64,000 bases of DNA, taken from positions 310,001 to 374,000 of the forward strand of contig NZ_CP107929.1 in NCBI RefSeq assembly GCF_036017915.1. Reading direction: 5' to 3'. Below, piece by piece: positions 23,579 through 32,687 of this stretch (its first letter is position 1; each line of letters opens with the position of its first letter). The translations under genes and the position numbers were made by a program. Below the pieces are notes generated by a model that was not told where the DNA came from, did not search any database, and saw only the letters and a program-made list of their open reading frames with translations. The DNA comes from Micromonospora sp. NBC_00421 (GTDB lineage Bacteria > Actinomycetota > Actinomycetes > Mycobacteriales > Micromonosporaceae).

Positions 23579-25393
23579 TTACAGGCCCAACTCGGCCTCG
23601 AAGTTGCCGCCCTCCAGCCGCTCCTTGACCGCGACCAGGAAGCGGGCCGCGTCGGCGCCGTCGATCAGCCGGTGGTCGTAGGACAGGGCCAGGTAGACCA
23701 TGGACCGGACCGCGACGACCTCGCCCAGGTCGGGGTCGCTCACCACGACCGGACGCTTCACCACGGCACCCGTGCCGAGCATCGCCGACTGCGGCGACGG
23801 CACGATCGGGGTGTCGAAGAGCGCCCCCCGGCTGCCGGTGTTGGTAAGCGTGAAGGTCGCCCCGGCGATCTCGTCCGGGCTGATCTTGTTGGTCCGGGTG
23901 CGCTCGGCCAGGTCGGCGACCCGCTTGGCGATGCCGCCCAGGTTGAGGTCACCGGCGTTGTGGATGACCGGCGTCAGCAGGCCGCGCTCGGTGTCCACCG
24001 CGATGCCGAGGTTCTCGGCGTCCGGGTAGGTGATGGTGCCGGCGTCGAGGTCCATCCGGGCGTTCACGATCGGGTACGTCTGCAGCGCCTCGATCGCGGC
24101 CAGGGCGAAGAACGGCAGGAACGACAGCTTCACACCGTGCCGCTGCTGGAACGAGTCCTTCGCCTGCGCCCGCAGCTTGGCGATCCGGGTGACGTCCACC
24201 TCGATCACGGTGGTCAGCTGCGCCATCTCGTGCAGCGACTCCTGCAACCGGGTGGCGATGGCCTTGCGGATGCGGGTCAGCTTCTCGGTGCTGCCGCGCT
24301 TGCCGCTCGGCTGCGCCTTGGCCGCAGGCTTCGCCGGGGCCGCGGCGGCCGGCTGCGCGGTGGGGGCCGGGGCGGCCTTGGCCGCCTTCGCCTTCTCCGC
24401 CGCCTCCAGCACGTCCTGCTTGCGGATCCGGCCGCCGACCCCGGTGCCGTTGACCGACGCCAGGTCGACGCCGTGCTCGCCGGCCAGCTTGCGGACCAGC
24501 GGGGTGACGTAACCGGCGGCCTCCTCGCCGCCACCCTGGGCGGGAACGGCCGACCGGGCCGGCGTCGCCGTGGGCGCGGCGGGCTGGGCGGCCTGCTCGG
24601 CCTGTGCCGGCTGGGCCGCCGACTCGGCCTCGGCGGCCGGCTCGTTGTACCCGGCACCCGGAGTCGGCTCGGTGACCTCGGGCTTCGGCTCCGGCTTCGG
24701 CGCGGGCTGGGCCGCCGCCTTCGGGGCGGGCTCCGGCTCCGGCTCGGCCGGGGCCGCGCCCGCCGCGCCGATGATCGCCAGGTCCGCGCCGACCGCGGCG
24801 GTCTCGTCCTCGGGGACCTTGATCTCCAGGACGGTGCCGGCGACAGGCGACGGGATCTCGGTGTCGACCTTGTCGGTGGAGACCTCCAGCAGCGGCTCGT
24901 CGACCTCGACGGTCTCGCCTACCTGCTTGAGCCAGCGGGTGACGGTGCCCTCGGTGACGCTCTCGCCCAGGGCCGGCATCTTCACCGCGGTGCCCTCGCC
25001 GGAGGACGCCGGGGCGGCCTGCGCCGCCGTCTGCTCCTGGGCCGGCTGCTCCGGCTCCGGGGCGGTGCCCTCGGCGGCGGCCGTCGGCTCGGCGGCCGGC
25101 TCGGCCTGCTCCTGCCCGCCGGCCTCGCCGTCCTCCTGCCCGCCGGCCGACTCGCCCTCGCCGGAGATGACCGCCAGCTCGCTGCCCACCTCGGCGGTCT
25201 CGTCCTCGGCGACCACGATCCGGCTCAGCACCCCCGCCGCGGGGGAGGGGATCTCGGTGTCGACCTTGTCGGTCGACACCTCGAGCAGCGGCTCGTCGAC
25301 CTCGACGGTCTCACCCTCCTGCTTGAGCCAGCGGGTGACGGTGCCCTCGGTGACGCTCTCGCCGAGCCGAGGCATGGTGACCGATACCGGCAT
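23579..25393 (-). CDS. sucB: 2-oxoglutarate dehydrogenase-type E2 dihydrolipoyllysine acyltransferase
   Basis: A 604-residue E2 core protein. Two lipoyl domains lie at residues 1-78 and 135-212, with lipoylation lysines Lys43 and Lys175 in identical STDKVDTE contexts. They are joined by Ala/Pro/Glu-rich linkers. An E3-binding domain ([17 protein letters not shown]) is at about 294-330. The catalytic acyltransferase domain ends with the DHRLIDGAD active-site motif. In actinomycetes this E2 may serve both pyruvate and 2-oxoglutarate dehydrogenases. ATG 25393 has GAAGGAG upstream. It follows lpdA in the same direction with a 71-bp gap, an E3-E2 operon; no E1 gene is in the window. Confidence 0.93.
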   Translation of the reverse strand: MPVSVTMPRLGESVTEGTVTRWLKQEGETVEVDEPLLEVSTDKVDTEIPSPAAGVLSRIVVAEDETAEVGSELAVISGEGESAGGQEDGEAGGQEQAEPAAEPTAAAEGTAPEPEQPAQEQTAAQAAPASSGEGTAVKMPALGESVTEGTVTRWLKQVGETVEVDEPLLEVSTDKVDTEIPSPVAGTVLEIKVPEDETAAVGADLAIIGAAGAAPAEPEPEPAPKAAAQPAPKPEPKPEVTEPTPGAGYNEPAAEAESAAQPAQAEQAAQPAAPTATPARSAVPAQGGGEEAAGYVTPLVRKLAGEHGVDLASVNGTGVGGRIRKQDVLEAAEKAKAAKAAPAPTAQPAAAAPAKPAAKAQPSGKRGSTEKLTRIRKAIATRLQESLHEMAQLTTVIEVDVTRIAKLRAQAKDSFQQRHGVKLSFLPFFALAAIEALQTYPIVNARMDLDAGTITYPDAENLGIAVDTERGLLTPVIHNAGDLNLGGIAKRVADLAERTRTNKISPDEIAGATFTLTNTGSRGALFDTPIVPSPQSAMLGTGAVVKRPVVVSDPDLGEVVAVRSMVYLALSYDHRLIDGADAARFLVAVKERLEGGNFEAELGL

Positions 25394-25464
25394 GTTCTGA
25401 AACTCCTTCGTGGCCTGGTGCGATCCTCGCCCGCTTGCCGCCGGCGTCGCGGAATGAGTGTGGG

Positions 25465-26853
25465 TCAGGCGTGCGCGTGCAGCGGCTTGCCGGCCAGGGC
25501 CAGGTGTGCCTCGCCCAGGGCCTCGTTCTGGGTCGGGTGGGCGTGTACGAGCTGCGCCACCTCCGCCGGGTAGGCCTCCCAGTTGTAGATGAGCTGCGCC
25601 TCGCCGATCAGCTCACCGACCCGGGCACCCACCATGTGTACGCCGACCACCGGGCCGTCCTCGACCCGGACCAGCTTCACGAAACCGGCGGTCTTGAGGA
25701 TCTGGCTCTTGCCGTTGCCACCCAGGTTGTAGTTGTAGGTGCTGACCTTGTCGCCGTACTGCTCCTTGGCCTTCGCCTCGGTCAGGCCCACCGACGCCAG
25801 CTCGGGGTCGGAGTAGGTGACGCGCGGGATGCCGGCCTCGTCGATCACGGCCGGGTTCAGGCCGGCGATCTCCTCGGCGACGAAGATGCCCTGGGCGAAG
25901 CCGCGGTGGGCGAGCTGCAGGCCGGGCACGATGTCGCCGACCGCGTAGACGTTCGGCACGCCGGTGCGCAGCCGCTCGTCGGTCAGCACGTAACCCCGGT
26001 CGAGCTTGACGCCCTGCTCCTCGTAGCCGAGATCGGCGGTGTTCGGCCCCCGGCCGACGGCGACCAGCAGCAGCTCGGCCTCGACGGTCTCGCCGCCGGA
26101 GATGGTCAGCTTGACGCCCTTCTCGGTCTTCTCGACCTTCTCGAACGGCTTGCCGACCTTGAAGTTGATCTTCCGCTTGCGGAACGCCCGCTCCAGCGCC
26201 TTCGACGACTCCTCGTCCTCGGCGGCGACCAGCCGGGGCAGCGCCTCGACGATCGTCACGTCCACCCCGAAGGACTTCCAGACGCTGGCGAACTCGACGC
26301 CGATCACGCCACCACCCAGCACGATCACCGACGCCGGGACCCGGTCCAGGGTCAGCGCGTGGTCGCTGGTGATGATCCGCTCGCCGTCGACCTCCAGGCC
26401 GGGCAGGCTCTTCGCGTACGAGCCGGAGGCCAGGATCACGTTGCGGCCGGTGTACCGCTTGCCGTCCACCTCGACGACGTTCCTGCCGACCAGCTTGCCG
26501 GCGCCCGCCACGAAGGTGATGTTCTTGTTGCTGCCGACCAGCCCCTGCAGGCCCTTGTACAGCCGGGAGATCACCCCGTCCTTGTACGAGTTGACCCCGG
26601 CCATGTCGATGCCGACCAGCTCGGCCTTGACGCCGAACTGCTCGGACTCGCGGGTCTGGTCGGCGATCTCGGCCGCGTGCAGCAGCGCCTTGGTGGGGAT
26701 GCAGCCGTTGTGCAGACAGGTGCCGCCGAGCTTGCCCTTCTCGACGAGCGCGACGGAGAGGTCAAGCTGGGCGGCACGCAGCGCCGCCGCGTAGCCGCCG
26801 CTGCCACCTCCGAGAATGACGATGTCGAAGGTTGCGTCGTTCGGCTCGCTCAC
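25465..26853 (-). CDS. lpdA: Dihydrolipoyl dehydrogenase (E3)
   Basis: A 462-residue flavoprotein disulfide reductase that reoxidises dihydrolipoyl groups of E2 with NAD. The FAD motif is [16 protein letters not shown]. The redox-active disulfide is Cys46 and Cys51 in [11 protein letters not shown]. The NAD motif is [16 protein letters not shown]. The catalytic His-Glu dyad is in [12 protein letters not shown] near the C-terminus. GTG 26853 is chosen because AGGGAG lies six bases upstream; the frame extends further without support. It leads the lpdA-sucB operon and is divergent from a small conserved gene. Confidence 0.96.
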   Translation of the reverse strand: MSEPNDATFDIVILGGGSGGYAAALRAAQLDLSVALVEKGKLGGTCLHNGCIPTKALLHAAEIADQTRESEQFGVKAELVGIDMAGVNSYKDGVISRLYKGLQGLVGSNKNITFVAGAGKLVGRNVVEVDGKRYTGRNVILASGSYAKSLPGLEVDGERIITSDHALTLDRVPASVIVLGGGVIGVEFASVWKSFGVDVTIVEALPRLVAAEDEESSKALERAFRKRKINFKVGKPFEKVEKTEKGVKLTISGGETVEAELLLVAVGRGPNTADLGYEEQGVKLDRGYVLTDERLRTGVPNVYAVGDIVPGLQLAHRGFAQGIFVAEEIAGLNPAVIDEAGIPRVTYSDPELASVGLTEAKAKEQYGDKVSTYNYNLGGNGKSQILKTAGFVKLVRVEDGPVVGVHMVGARVGELIGEAQLIYNWEAYPAEVAQLVHAHPTQNEALGEAHLALAGKPLHAHA

Positions 26854-26986
26854 GTCCAACTCCCTGGTCGCTTCGCTGCATCGGGGGGTCACGGCGGGGC
26901 GGCACGGGCAGACCCCACCTCGGTCATCTTGTCACTTGCCCGTCCGTAGCGCGTACCGAGGTGCCCAACGACACGTCCCGGACACG

Positions 26987-26992
26987 TACTCT
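26987..26992 (+). promoter_or_regulatory. Candidate -10 box of the gene at 27035
   Basis: TACTCT 43-48 bp before the GTG start gives a leader of about 35 nt that ends in a GAGGAG ribosome-binding site. Confidence 0.4.
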
Positions 26993-27034
26993 TGGCACCG
27001 TCCTCGATGACGGACGGGGGAGAGGAGGAGCCCG

Positions 27035-27364
27035 GTGGCGCTGTTCCGGCGACGTAAACCGCCGACCGCGGCCAACCGTGACCGGCCGGCCGACCGGGCC
27101 GACCTGGATCATCTGGCCAACTTCGTCCGCACCCGGCGGGGCGTCGAGGCGTACCTCGAACCACGGACAACCGTCACCGAGACCACCGTCATCATGATCG
27201 CCGACGACGGCGAGTGGACCCGGCGGCGCATCGACGGCCCGGACGGCGCCCGCCGCTTCGCGCACGCCCTGGGCATCCCCATCTACGACGTCCGGCTGAT
27301 GGGCTATCCGCAGCGGATGCGCGACTACAACGAGCGCCGCAAACGCCGACCCGAGCTGTTCTGA
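27035..27364 (+). CDS. Conserved actinobacterial hypothetical protein
   Basis: A 109-residue hydrophilic protein with many Arg residues at both ends (MALFRRRK at the start, MRDYNERRKRRPELF at the end). The middle, TVTETTVIMIADDGEWTRRRI followed by GARRFAHALGIPIYDVRLMGYP, looks like a compact alpha/beta fold. I recognise it only as a small protein common in actinomycetes near lpdA-sucB; no function is known. There is no signal or membrane segment. GTG 27035 follows GAGGAG by six bases. Confidence 0.8.
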   Translation: MALFRRRKPPTAANRDRPADRADLDHLANFVRTRRGVEAYLEPRTTVTETTVIMIADDGEWTRRRIDGPDGARRFAHALGIPIYDVRLMGYPQRMRDYNERRKRRPELF

Positions 27365-27420
27365 CGGCGGCCCCGTCCGGGACCGACCGACCCGGTGCCG
27401 GCCGCGGCGCTCCGCTGCGC

Positions 27421-27477
27421 GCCGTGCCCGATCAGCGACGCCGTGCCCGATCAGCGACGCCGTGCCCGATCAGCGAC
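27421..27477 (+). repeat. Three perfect 19-bp tandem repeats
   Basis: GCCGTGCCCGATCAGCGAC is repeated head-to-tail three times without a spacer between two convergent genes, just before a terminator hairpin. It is too short and has no spacers, so it is not a CRISPR array. Confidence 0.9.
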
Positions 27478-27478
27478 G

Positions 27479-27512
27479 CGTGGACGGGCACCCGTGGGCG
27501 GCCCCGTCCACG
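27479..27512. terminator. 10-bp hairpin terminator
   Basis: CGTGGACGGG at 27479-27488 pairs with 27503-27512 around a 14-base loop. It lies between the convergent hypothetical gene and pepA. Confidence 0.6.
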
Positions 27513-27525
27513 TGTCGCGAATCCG

Positions 27526-29097
27526 TCAGCCGTTGGCGGCGACGTCCTCGACCAGCTGCACCAGGGTGCGGACCGGCACCCCGGTGCCGCCCTTGGTCCA
27601 GTAGCCGGTCGGCTCGCCCGAGTGGTAGCTGGGACCGGCGATGTCGATGTGCGCCCAGGCCACCTCGTCGGTGACGAACTCGCGCAGGAACACCCCACCC
27701 TGGAGCATGTGACCGGCCCGGTCCATGCCCGCGTTGACCTGCGAGATGTCCGCCACGTCCGAGTCCATGCCCTTGCGTACGTCCTCCGGCAGCGGCATCG
27801 GCCAGGCCGGCTCACCGACGGAGTCGCCGGCCGCCTTCACCCGCTCGCACAGCTCCGGCGTGCCCATCACCCCGGCGATCCGCTTGCCCAACGCGACCAC
27901 CTGCCCACCGGTCAGGGTGGAGGTCTCGAACAGGTAGTCGGTGCCGTCGGCGCAGGCGCGGGCCATCGCGTCGCCGAGGATCATCCGGCCTTCGGCGTCG
28001 GTGTTGAGCACCTCGACCTTCTTGCCGTTGAACATGGTGACCACGTCACCCGGCCGGTAGCTGGTGCCCGACGGCATGTTCTCGGCCATCGGCAGGTAAC
28101 CGGTCACCGTCACGGACGGCTTGAGTACGGCGATCGCCAGCATCGCCGCGCCGACGGCAGCCGCGCCGGCCATGTCGGACTTCATCTCCCACATGCCCTG
28201 CGCCGACTTGATCGAGATGCCGCCGGTGTCGAAGGTGATGCCCTTGCCGACCAGCGCCACCCGCTTGCCGTTGGTCTCGCCCGACGGGGTCCAGGTCAGC
28301 TTGACCAGGCGAGGCGGGGCCTCCGAGCCCTGCCCGACGGCGGTGATTCCGCCGTACCCGCCGGCCCGTAGCTCCGCCTCGTCAAGCACCTCGACGTCGA
28401 GCCCCGCGGCCCGCGCGGCGGTGGCGACGATCTCGGCGAAGGCCGGCGGACGCAACTCGTTCGGCGCGGTGTTGACCCAGTCCCGGCTGGTACGTACCGC
28501 ACCGGCCACCACGGTGGCCCGGTCGACCTCGGCCAGGGCGGTCGCGTCGGCGGCGTCCGGCACGGCGATCAGCACCTCGGCCACCGGCTCCCGCCGGGAG
28601 GGCTGCGGCCTGGTCTTGTAGCCGGCGAACCGGTAACCGCCGAGCAACGCGCCCTCGGCGACCGCGCGCAAGGCGGCCGGGGCGTCGGCGTCGTCGGGCA
28701 GCGGCAGGCTCAGCGCCACCCGGGGCGCTCCGGCCAGCGCCCGGACCGCCGCACCGGCCCCTCGGCGCAGGGTCTCCGGGCCGGGGGCGGCACCGGTCGG
28801 CTCCGGGCCCAGCCCGACCGCCACGACCAACGGGGCGGTGACGGTGCCCAGCGTGGCCAGCTTGATCACTTCGCCGGGGCCGCCGGTCGCGCCGAGCAGG
28901 GCCAACGTCTCGGTCAGCTTGCCGTCGAACGCGGCGGCGATGCTCTCCGCACCGTCGGCCAGCAGCAGGGAACCGCCGGGACCGCTCGTGGCGTCCGGGC
29001 CGGTGGTCTGGCTGTGCAGGCCGATCACGATCGCGTCGACCGCGAGTTCGGCGGGGTCGGTGTCGACCAGGCTGAGGGTGGTGCTGGACGATGTCAC
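27526..29097 (-). CDS. pepA: Leucyl aminopeptidase (M17)
   Basis: A 523-residue cytosolic aminopeptidase that removes N-terminal residues with two metal ions and usually forms hexamers. The catalytic C-terminal domain has the metal/catalytic segments VGKGITFDTGGISIKS and the family signature NTDAEGRMILGD, plus EMKSDMAGAAAV. The N-terminal 170 residues are the variable macro-like domain. From memory the mycobacterial counterpart, PepB (Rv2213), is also next to gcvT. GTG 29097 has CGGAG upstream. The gene is divergent from gcvT. Confidence 0.95.
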   Translation of the reverse strand: MTSSSTTLSLVDTDPAELAVDAIVIGLHSQTTGPDATSGPGGSLLLADGAESIAAAFDGKLTETLALLGATGGPGEVIKLATLGTVTAPLVVAVGLGPEPTGAAPGPETLRRGAGAAVRALAGAPRVALSLPLPDDADAPAALRAVAEGALLGGYRFAGYKTRPQPSRREPVAEVLIAVPDAADATALAEVDRATVVAGAVRTSRDWVNTAPNELRPPAFAEIVATAARAAGLDVEVLDEAELRAGGYGGITAVGQGSEAPPRLVKLTWTPSGETNGKRVALVGKGITFDTGGISIKSAQGMWEMKSDMAGAAAVGAAMLAIAVLKPSVTVTGYLPMAENMPSGTSYRPGDVVTMFNGKKVEVLNTDAEGRMILGDAMARACADGTDYLFETSTLTGGQVVALGKRIAGVMGTPELCERVKAAGDSVGEPAWPMPLPEDVRKGMDSDVADISQVNAGMDRAGHMLQGGVFLREFVTDEVAWAHIDIAGPSYHSGEPTGYWTKGGTGVPVRTLVQLVEDVAANG

Positions 29098-29245
29098 TGA
29101 AGCTACTCCGGGCGGGCCGGGCCGGCCGCGTCGTCGCGTACCGGCGGTGATGGTCTCCGGTGGCGACTGAGCCGCCGGAGCGCGGGTGCGTCCCGCCGAT
29201 GTGCCGACGGGTCCCGCCGATGCTAACCAGCGGCGCAGCCACCGG

Positions 29246-29251
29246 TAAGTT
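29246..29251 (+). promoter_or_regulatory. -10 box for leaderless gcvT
   Basis: TAAGTT ends seven bases before ATG 29259. No ribosome-binding site and no glycine riboswitch precede the gene. Confidence 0.6.
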
Positions 29252-29258
29252 GCCACCC

Positions 29259-30389
29259 ATGACGGACGTGACCTCCGACGCTGCCGCGACCCGGCTGCGC
29301 CGTTCCCCGCTGCACGCGCGGCACACCGCGCTCGGCGCCAAGTTCGCCCCTTTCGGGGGCTGGGAGATGCCGCTGGAGTACGCCGGCGGCGGCGTGCTCC
29401 GGGAGCACACGGCGGTGCGGACCGCGGTCGGCGTCTTCGACGTCTCGCACCTGGGCAAGGCACGGGTCACCGGCGCGGGCGCGGCGCGGTACGTCAACTC
29501 CTGCCTGACCAACGACCTGGACCGGATCGGAGCCGGCCAGGCGCAGTACACGCTCTGCTGCGACGACGCCACCGGCGGGGTGGTCGACGACGTCATCGCC
29601 TACCGGTACGCCGACGACCACGTCTTCCTCGTCCCGAACGCGGCGAACACCGCCGAGGTGGTACGCCGGCTGCGCGCCGCCGCACCGGCCGGCGTCGAGG
29701 TGACCGACGAGCACGACCGGTACGCGGTGCTGGCCGTGCAGGGTCCGCGCTCCGCCGAGCTGCTCGACGCGCTGGCCCTGCCCACCGGGCACGACTACAT
29801 GAGCTTCTCCCCGGCGACGCTTGCCGACGCCGAGCTGACCGTCTGCCGCACCGGGTACACCGGCGAGCTGGGCTACGAGCTGGTGGTGCCGGCCGGGCAC
29901 GCCGTCGCCGTCTGGGACGCGCTCCTCGCCGCGGGTGCGGGTGTCGACCTGCGGGCCTGCGGGCTGGGCGCCCGGGACACCCTGCGCACCGAGATGGGCT
30001 ACCCGCTGCACGGTCAGGACCTGTCCCTGGAGATCACCCCGGTGCAGGGCCGCTCCGGCTGGGCGGTGGGCTGGGACAAGCCGGCCTTCTGGGGCCGCGA
30101 CGCGCTGCGGGCCGAGAAGGCCGCCGGCCCCCGCCGTACGCTGCGCGGCCTGGAGGCCGTCGACCGGGCCATCCCCCGCGCCGGCATGACCGTGTACGCC
30201 GACGACGCCCCCGTCGGCACGATCACCAGCGGCACCTTCAGCCCGACCCGCAAGCAGGGCATCGCCCTGGCTCTGGTGGACACCGCCCCGAAACTCGCCG
30301 ACGGCGACCTCGTCGAGGTCGACATCCGGGGCCGCCGCGCCCAGATGCGCCTCACCCGCCCCCCCTTCGTCACCCCCTCAGTCCGCTAA
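29259..30389 (+). CDS. gcvT: Glycine cleavage system aminomethyltransferase (T protein)
   Basis: A 376-residue T protein. It takes the aminomethyl group from lipoylated H protein and passes one carbon to tetrahydrofolate. N-terminal [26 protein letters not shown], the catalytic-region segments [15 protein letters not shown] and [16 protein letters not shown], and [19 protein letters not shown] are all diagnostic. GcvP and GcvH are not in the window; this separate location next to pepA matches mycobacteria. The gene is probably leaderless. It is followed by C-rich repeats and a long palindrome. Confidence 0.96.
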   Translation: MTDVTSDAAATRLRRSPLHARHTALGAKFAPFGGWEMPLEYAGGGVLREHTAVRTAVGVFDVSHLGKARVTGAGAARYVNSCLTNDLDRIGAGQAQYTLCCDDATGGVVDDVIAYRYADDHVFLVPNAANTAEVVRRLRAAAPAGVEVTDEHDRYAVLAVQGPRSAELLDALALPTGHDYMSFSPATLADAELTVCRTGYTGELGYELVVPAGHAVAVWDALLAAGAGVDLRACGLGARDTLRTEMGYPLHGQDLSLEITPVQGRSGWAVGWDKPAFWGRDALRAEKAAGPRRTLRGLEAVDRAIPRAGMTVYADDAPVGTITSGTFSPTRKQGIALALVDTAPKLADGDLVEVDIRGRRAQMRLTRPPFVTPSVR

Positions 30390-30440
30390 CCCCACCCCCA
30401 CCCCCACCCCCACCCCCACCTCCCCGCCCGCCCCCGCCCG
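30387..30440 (+). repeat. C-rich tandem repeat directly after the gcvT stop
   Basis: CCCCCA units are repeated about five times from the stop codon onward, then C/G runs follow. The complementary strand has at least four runs of four or more G, so it can form a G-quadruplex. Matching G-runs lie beyond the palindrome at 30503-30570. Confidence 0.8.
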
Positions 30441-30502
30441 GTGATCAAGAGGTTTATGTCATGTCGGGCCGAAATCCTGACCTAAACCTCTTGATCACCG
30501 GG
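30437..30502. repeat. 25-bp palindrome, probable bidirectional terminator and REP-like element
   Basis: The left arm at 30437-30461 begins CCCGGTGATCAAGAGGTTTA and pairs with 30478-30502 with a single mismatch, around a 16-nt loop. It is AT-richer than its surroundings, unlike normal local terminators. It lies exactly between convergent gcvT and the DUF2314 gene. I recall similar TGATCAAGAGGTTT palindromes as common in Micromonosporaceae genomes, which needs checking. Confidence 0.8.
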
Positions 30503-30552
30503 GCGAGCCGGGGTGGGGTGGGGGGAGCGGGGTGGGGGAGCCGGGGTGGGGG

Positions 30553-31848
30553 TCAGTGGGTGGGGTGGGGGCGTTCGCCGGCGTCTAGGACGGCCTGGGT
30601 CCAGCCGCCCTCGATGACGCCGGTGCCGTCGAGGATCGCCCAGTCGACGACCTCGGTGACCGGCACCACGACCGGGGAGCCGATCCGGACGGTGGGATCG
30701 GTGTTGGCATCGCTGGCGCTCGCGCCGACGATCCGCTCCGGGGTGTCCCACGAGTTCACCCCGGCCCAGACGTACTCGGGGCCGTCGTTGCCGGGCAGGC
30801 CGTACTTGACCACCAGTTGTGCCTCCGATGGCAGCCCGTCGGCGAGGAACCGGGCCCGGATGTCGTCCAGCCCGGCGCGGGCGGTGGCGACCGCCCGGCT
30901 CATCGCGTCGCCCGACCGGGCGTAGCGGACGTCCGGCTCGATGCCGGAGAAGAGGGTCGCGCAGGCCGCCGCGTAGTAGCGGCCGTCCGGCCCGGGGTGG
31001 CCGGGCGGGGGACGCAGGCTGAGGAACGAGTCGGCCTCCGGGTCGGTCGCCGGGTCGAGTTCCAGCCGCAGCAGCACCGGGGCCGTCGCGCCGTGCTGCT
31101 CCGGATTGCCGTACGCCACCGCGATGTCGTGCCCGGTCACCGTGGCCAGCACCGGCAGCTGCACGAACGCGGGCACCTCGTCGCCGGCGAGCCCGTCGGT
31201 CCAGTCCCGCAGCAGTCGGCGGGCGGCACCGGTCAGCACCGCGCCCCAGGCCCGGGTGAGGTGGTCGGGCACCCCCTGGGTCTGCAACTCCAGCAGCCCG
31301 AACCGGCGCAGCCCCTTGGTGGTGAACCACAGTCCCTCGGTGTCCGAGGAATAGGGGACCAGCACCCAGTCGACGAGCCGGATCCGGCCCTGCGCGTCCG
31401 GCAGCGACTTCAGCGCCGTGGCCGGGTCGAGGAACTGCAACCCGAACACGTCCACCACGTCGCCGTCGACGGATTCGGCGACGGCGGCGGCCACCGCGCG
31501 GGCCGCCCACTCGTGCGCCGGTGGCCACCCCGGCCGGTACTCGGCCCGCACCACCACCAGGTGACTGGCCGCGGCGAGGCGACCCAGTTGGGCCTCCGTG
31601 GCGCCGAACGCGGTGAGCAGGTCCGGTGGCAGTTGCGGGAACTCGTCGATCGACCGGGTGTCCACCGACATCAGCGGGCTGTCCAGCATCTGCGTGGCCA
31701 GGCCGTACACCGGGTCGGCGAGGCGGCCGGCCAGCCCTCGTACCGCGGTCTTCGGGCTCACCGGCGGCAACCCCGCCATCGGCACCAGATAGGTCGCACT
31801 GAGCGACTCCGGGACCGGTACGGGCAGGAAGTCGTCCGTGATGAGCAA
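30553..31848 (-). CDS. DUF2314 domain-containing protein
   Basis: A 431-residue soluble protein. The last 130 residues (AQLVVKYGL, YVWAGVNSWDTPERIVG, IGSPVVVPVTEVVDWAIL) fit the DUF2314 domain of unknown function. The first 300 residues form a separate domain that I do not recognise, with no signal peptide or membrane segment. The start is judged to be TTG 31848, five bases after GGGGG and 40 bases after a TAGCGT box. Other in-frame starts upstream would overlap the predicted transcription start. The 3' end lies in G-rich repeats. Confidence 0.8.
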   Translation of the reverse strand: MLITDDFLPVPVPESLSATYLVPMAGLPPVSPKTAVRGLAGRLADPVYGLATQMLDSPLMSVDTRSIDEFPQLPPDLLTAFGATEAQLGRLAAASHLVVVRAEYRPGWPPAHEWAARAVAAAVAESVDGDVVDVFGLQFLDPATALKSLPDAQGRIRLVDWVLVPYSSDTEGLWFTTKGLRRFGLLELQTQGVPDHLTRAWGAVLTGAARRLLRDWTDGLAGDEVPAFVQLPVLATVTGHDIAVAYGNPEQHGATAPVLLRLELDPATDPEADSFLSLRPPPGHPGPDGRYYAAACATLFSGIEPDVRYARSGDAMSRAVATARAGLDDIRARFLADGLPSEAQLVVKYGLPGNDGPEYVWAGVNSWDTPERIVGASASDANTDPTVRIGSPVVVPVTEVVDWAILDGTGVIEGGWTQAVLDAGERPHPTH

Positions 31849-31887
31849 GTCGTCCCCCGGAAGGCCGTGCCGGTGTTGTCGGGGCAA

Positions 31888-31893
31888 ACGCTA
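31888..31893 (-). promoter_or_regulatory. Candidate -10 box of the DUF2314 gene
   Basis: TAGCGT on the minus strand predicts a start near 31881 and a 33-nt leader containing GGGGGAC. It sits in the 65-bp gap after cobS, so the gene need not depend on the cob promoter. Confidence 0.45.
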
Positions 31894-31913
31894 CCCGCCG
31901 CGCCGCGTGGTCC

Positions 31914-32687
31914 TCAGCCGGACAGTACCAAGCCCAGGTAGACCAGCGTGGTCACCACCTCGACGGTGGCCCCGAGCACGTCACCGGTGATCCCGCCGAG
32001 CCGGCGTACCAGGTGCCGGAGCAGGGCGGTGGCGACGGCGAGGGCGGTCAGCACGGCCAGTGGCCCCTGCCACGGACGGTCCGGCACGGCCGGCACCGCC
32101 GCCAGCGCGACGGCGACCGCGCCGACGACCGCCGTGACCGGCCCGACCGTCCCGGCGACCAGCGCGCCCAGCCCGTCGGGACGGGCCGCCGGCACCCCGC
32201 GCCGGCAGGCCAGGGTCACCCCGAGCCGACCGGCGGCGGTGCCGGCCACCACCGCCGCGAGGGTCGCCGGCCACGGCCGCCCGGCCAGCTCCGCGAGCGT
32301 CGCCGTCTGGAGCAGCAGTACGACCACCAGGGCGACCACGCCGAACGGTCCCACGTCCGGCTTCTTCATGATCTCCAGCGCCGCCGCCCCCCGCCGGTAC
32401 GACCCCAGCGCGTCCACGGTGTCGGCCAGCCCGTCCAGGTGCAGCCCCCGGGTGAGCAGGGCCGCCACTGCGACGGTCACCCCGGCGGCGACCAGGGGAG
32501 GGGCGAGCGCGGCAGACAGCAGCAGCACCGCGCCGAGCACCGCCCCGAGTAATGCCCCGACCAGCGGGGCGAGCGCCATCGCGGTGCCCGCCGTCGCCCG
32601 GTCGACCCGGCCGGACCGGAGCGGGACGGTGGTGAAAGTGGTCAGCGCCAGTCGGAACCCGTCGCCGCGCCCCGACTCAGCCGGCAC
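31914..32687 (-). CDS. cobS: Adenosylcobinamide-GDP ribazoletransferase (cobalamin synthase)
   Basis: A 257-residue membrane enzyme that joins adenosylcobinamide-GDP to alpha-ribazole, the last step of cobalamin assembly. It has six to seven hydrophobic segments. The conserved Asp-rich segment TRGLHLDGLADTVDALGS is near residues 73-90. The usual length is about 250. GTG 32687 overlaps the end of the upstream cobU-cobT gene by 11 bases (GTGCCGGCTGA), so translation is coupled. Its alpha-ribazole substrate is derived from the product of the CobT half of that gene. Confidence 0.95.
   Translation of the reverse strand: MPAESGRGDGFRLALTTFTTVPLRSGRVDRATAGTAMALAPLVGALLGAVLGAVLLLSAALAPPLVAAGVTVAVAALLTRGLHLDGLADTVDALGSYRRGAAALEIMKKPDVGPFGVVALVVVLLLQTATLAELAGRPWPATLAAVVAGTAAGRLGVTLACRRGVPAARPDGLGALVAGTVGPVTAVVGAVAVALAAVPAVPDRPWQGPLAVLTALAVATALLRHLVRRLGGITGDVLGATVEVVTTLVYLGLVLSG

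Noticed and set aside
22274..25573. 1099-codon plus-strand frame across the SDR and sucB genes
   Set aside because: Its Gly/Arg/Leu-rich translation is the complement of the Ala/Pro/Glu linkers of SucB and has no domain.
27421..27477. Possible CRISPR array
   Set aside because: The 19-bp repeats are contiguous with no spacers and there are no cas genes; it is a minisatellite.
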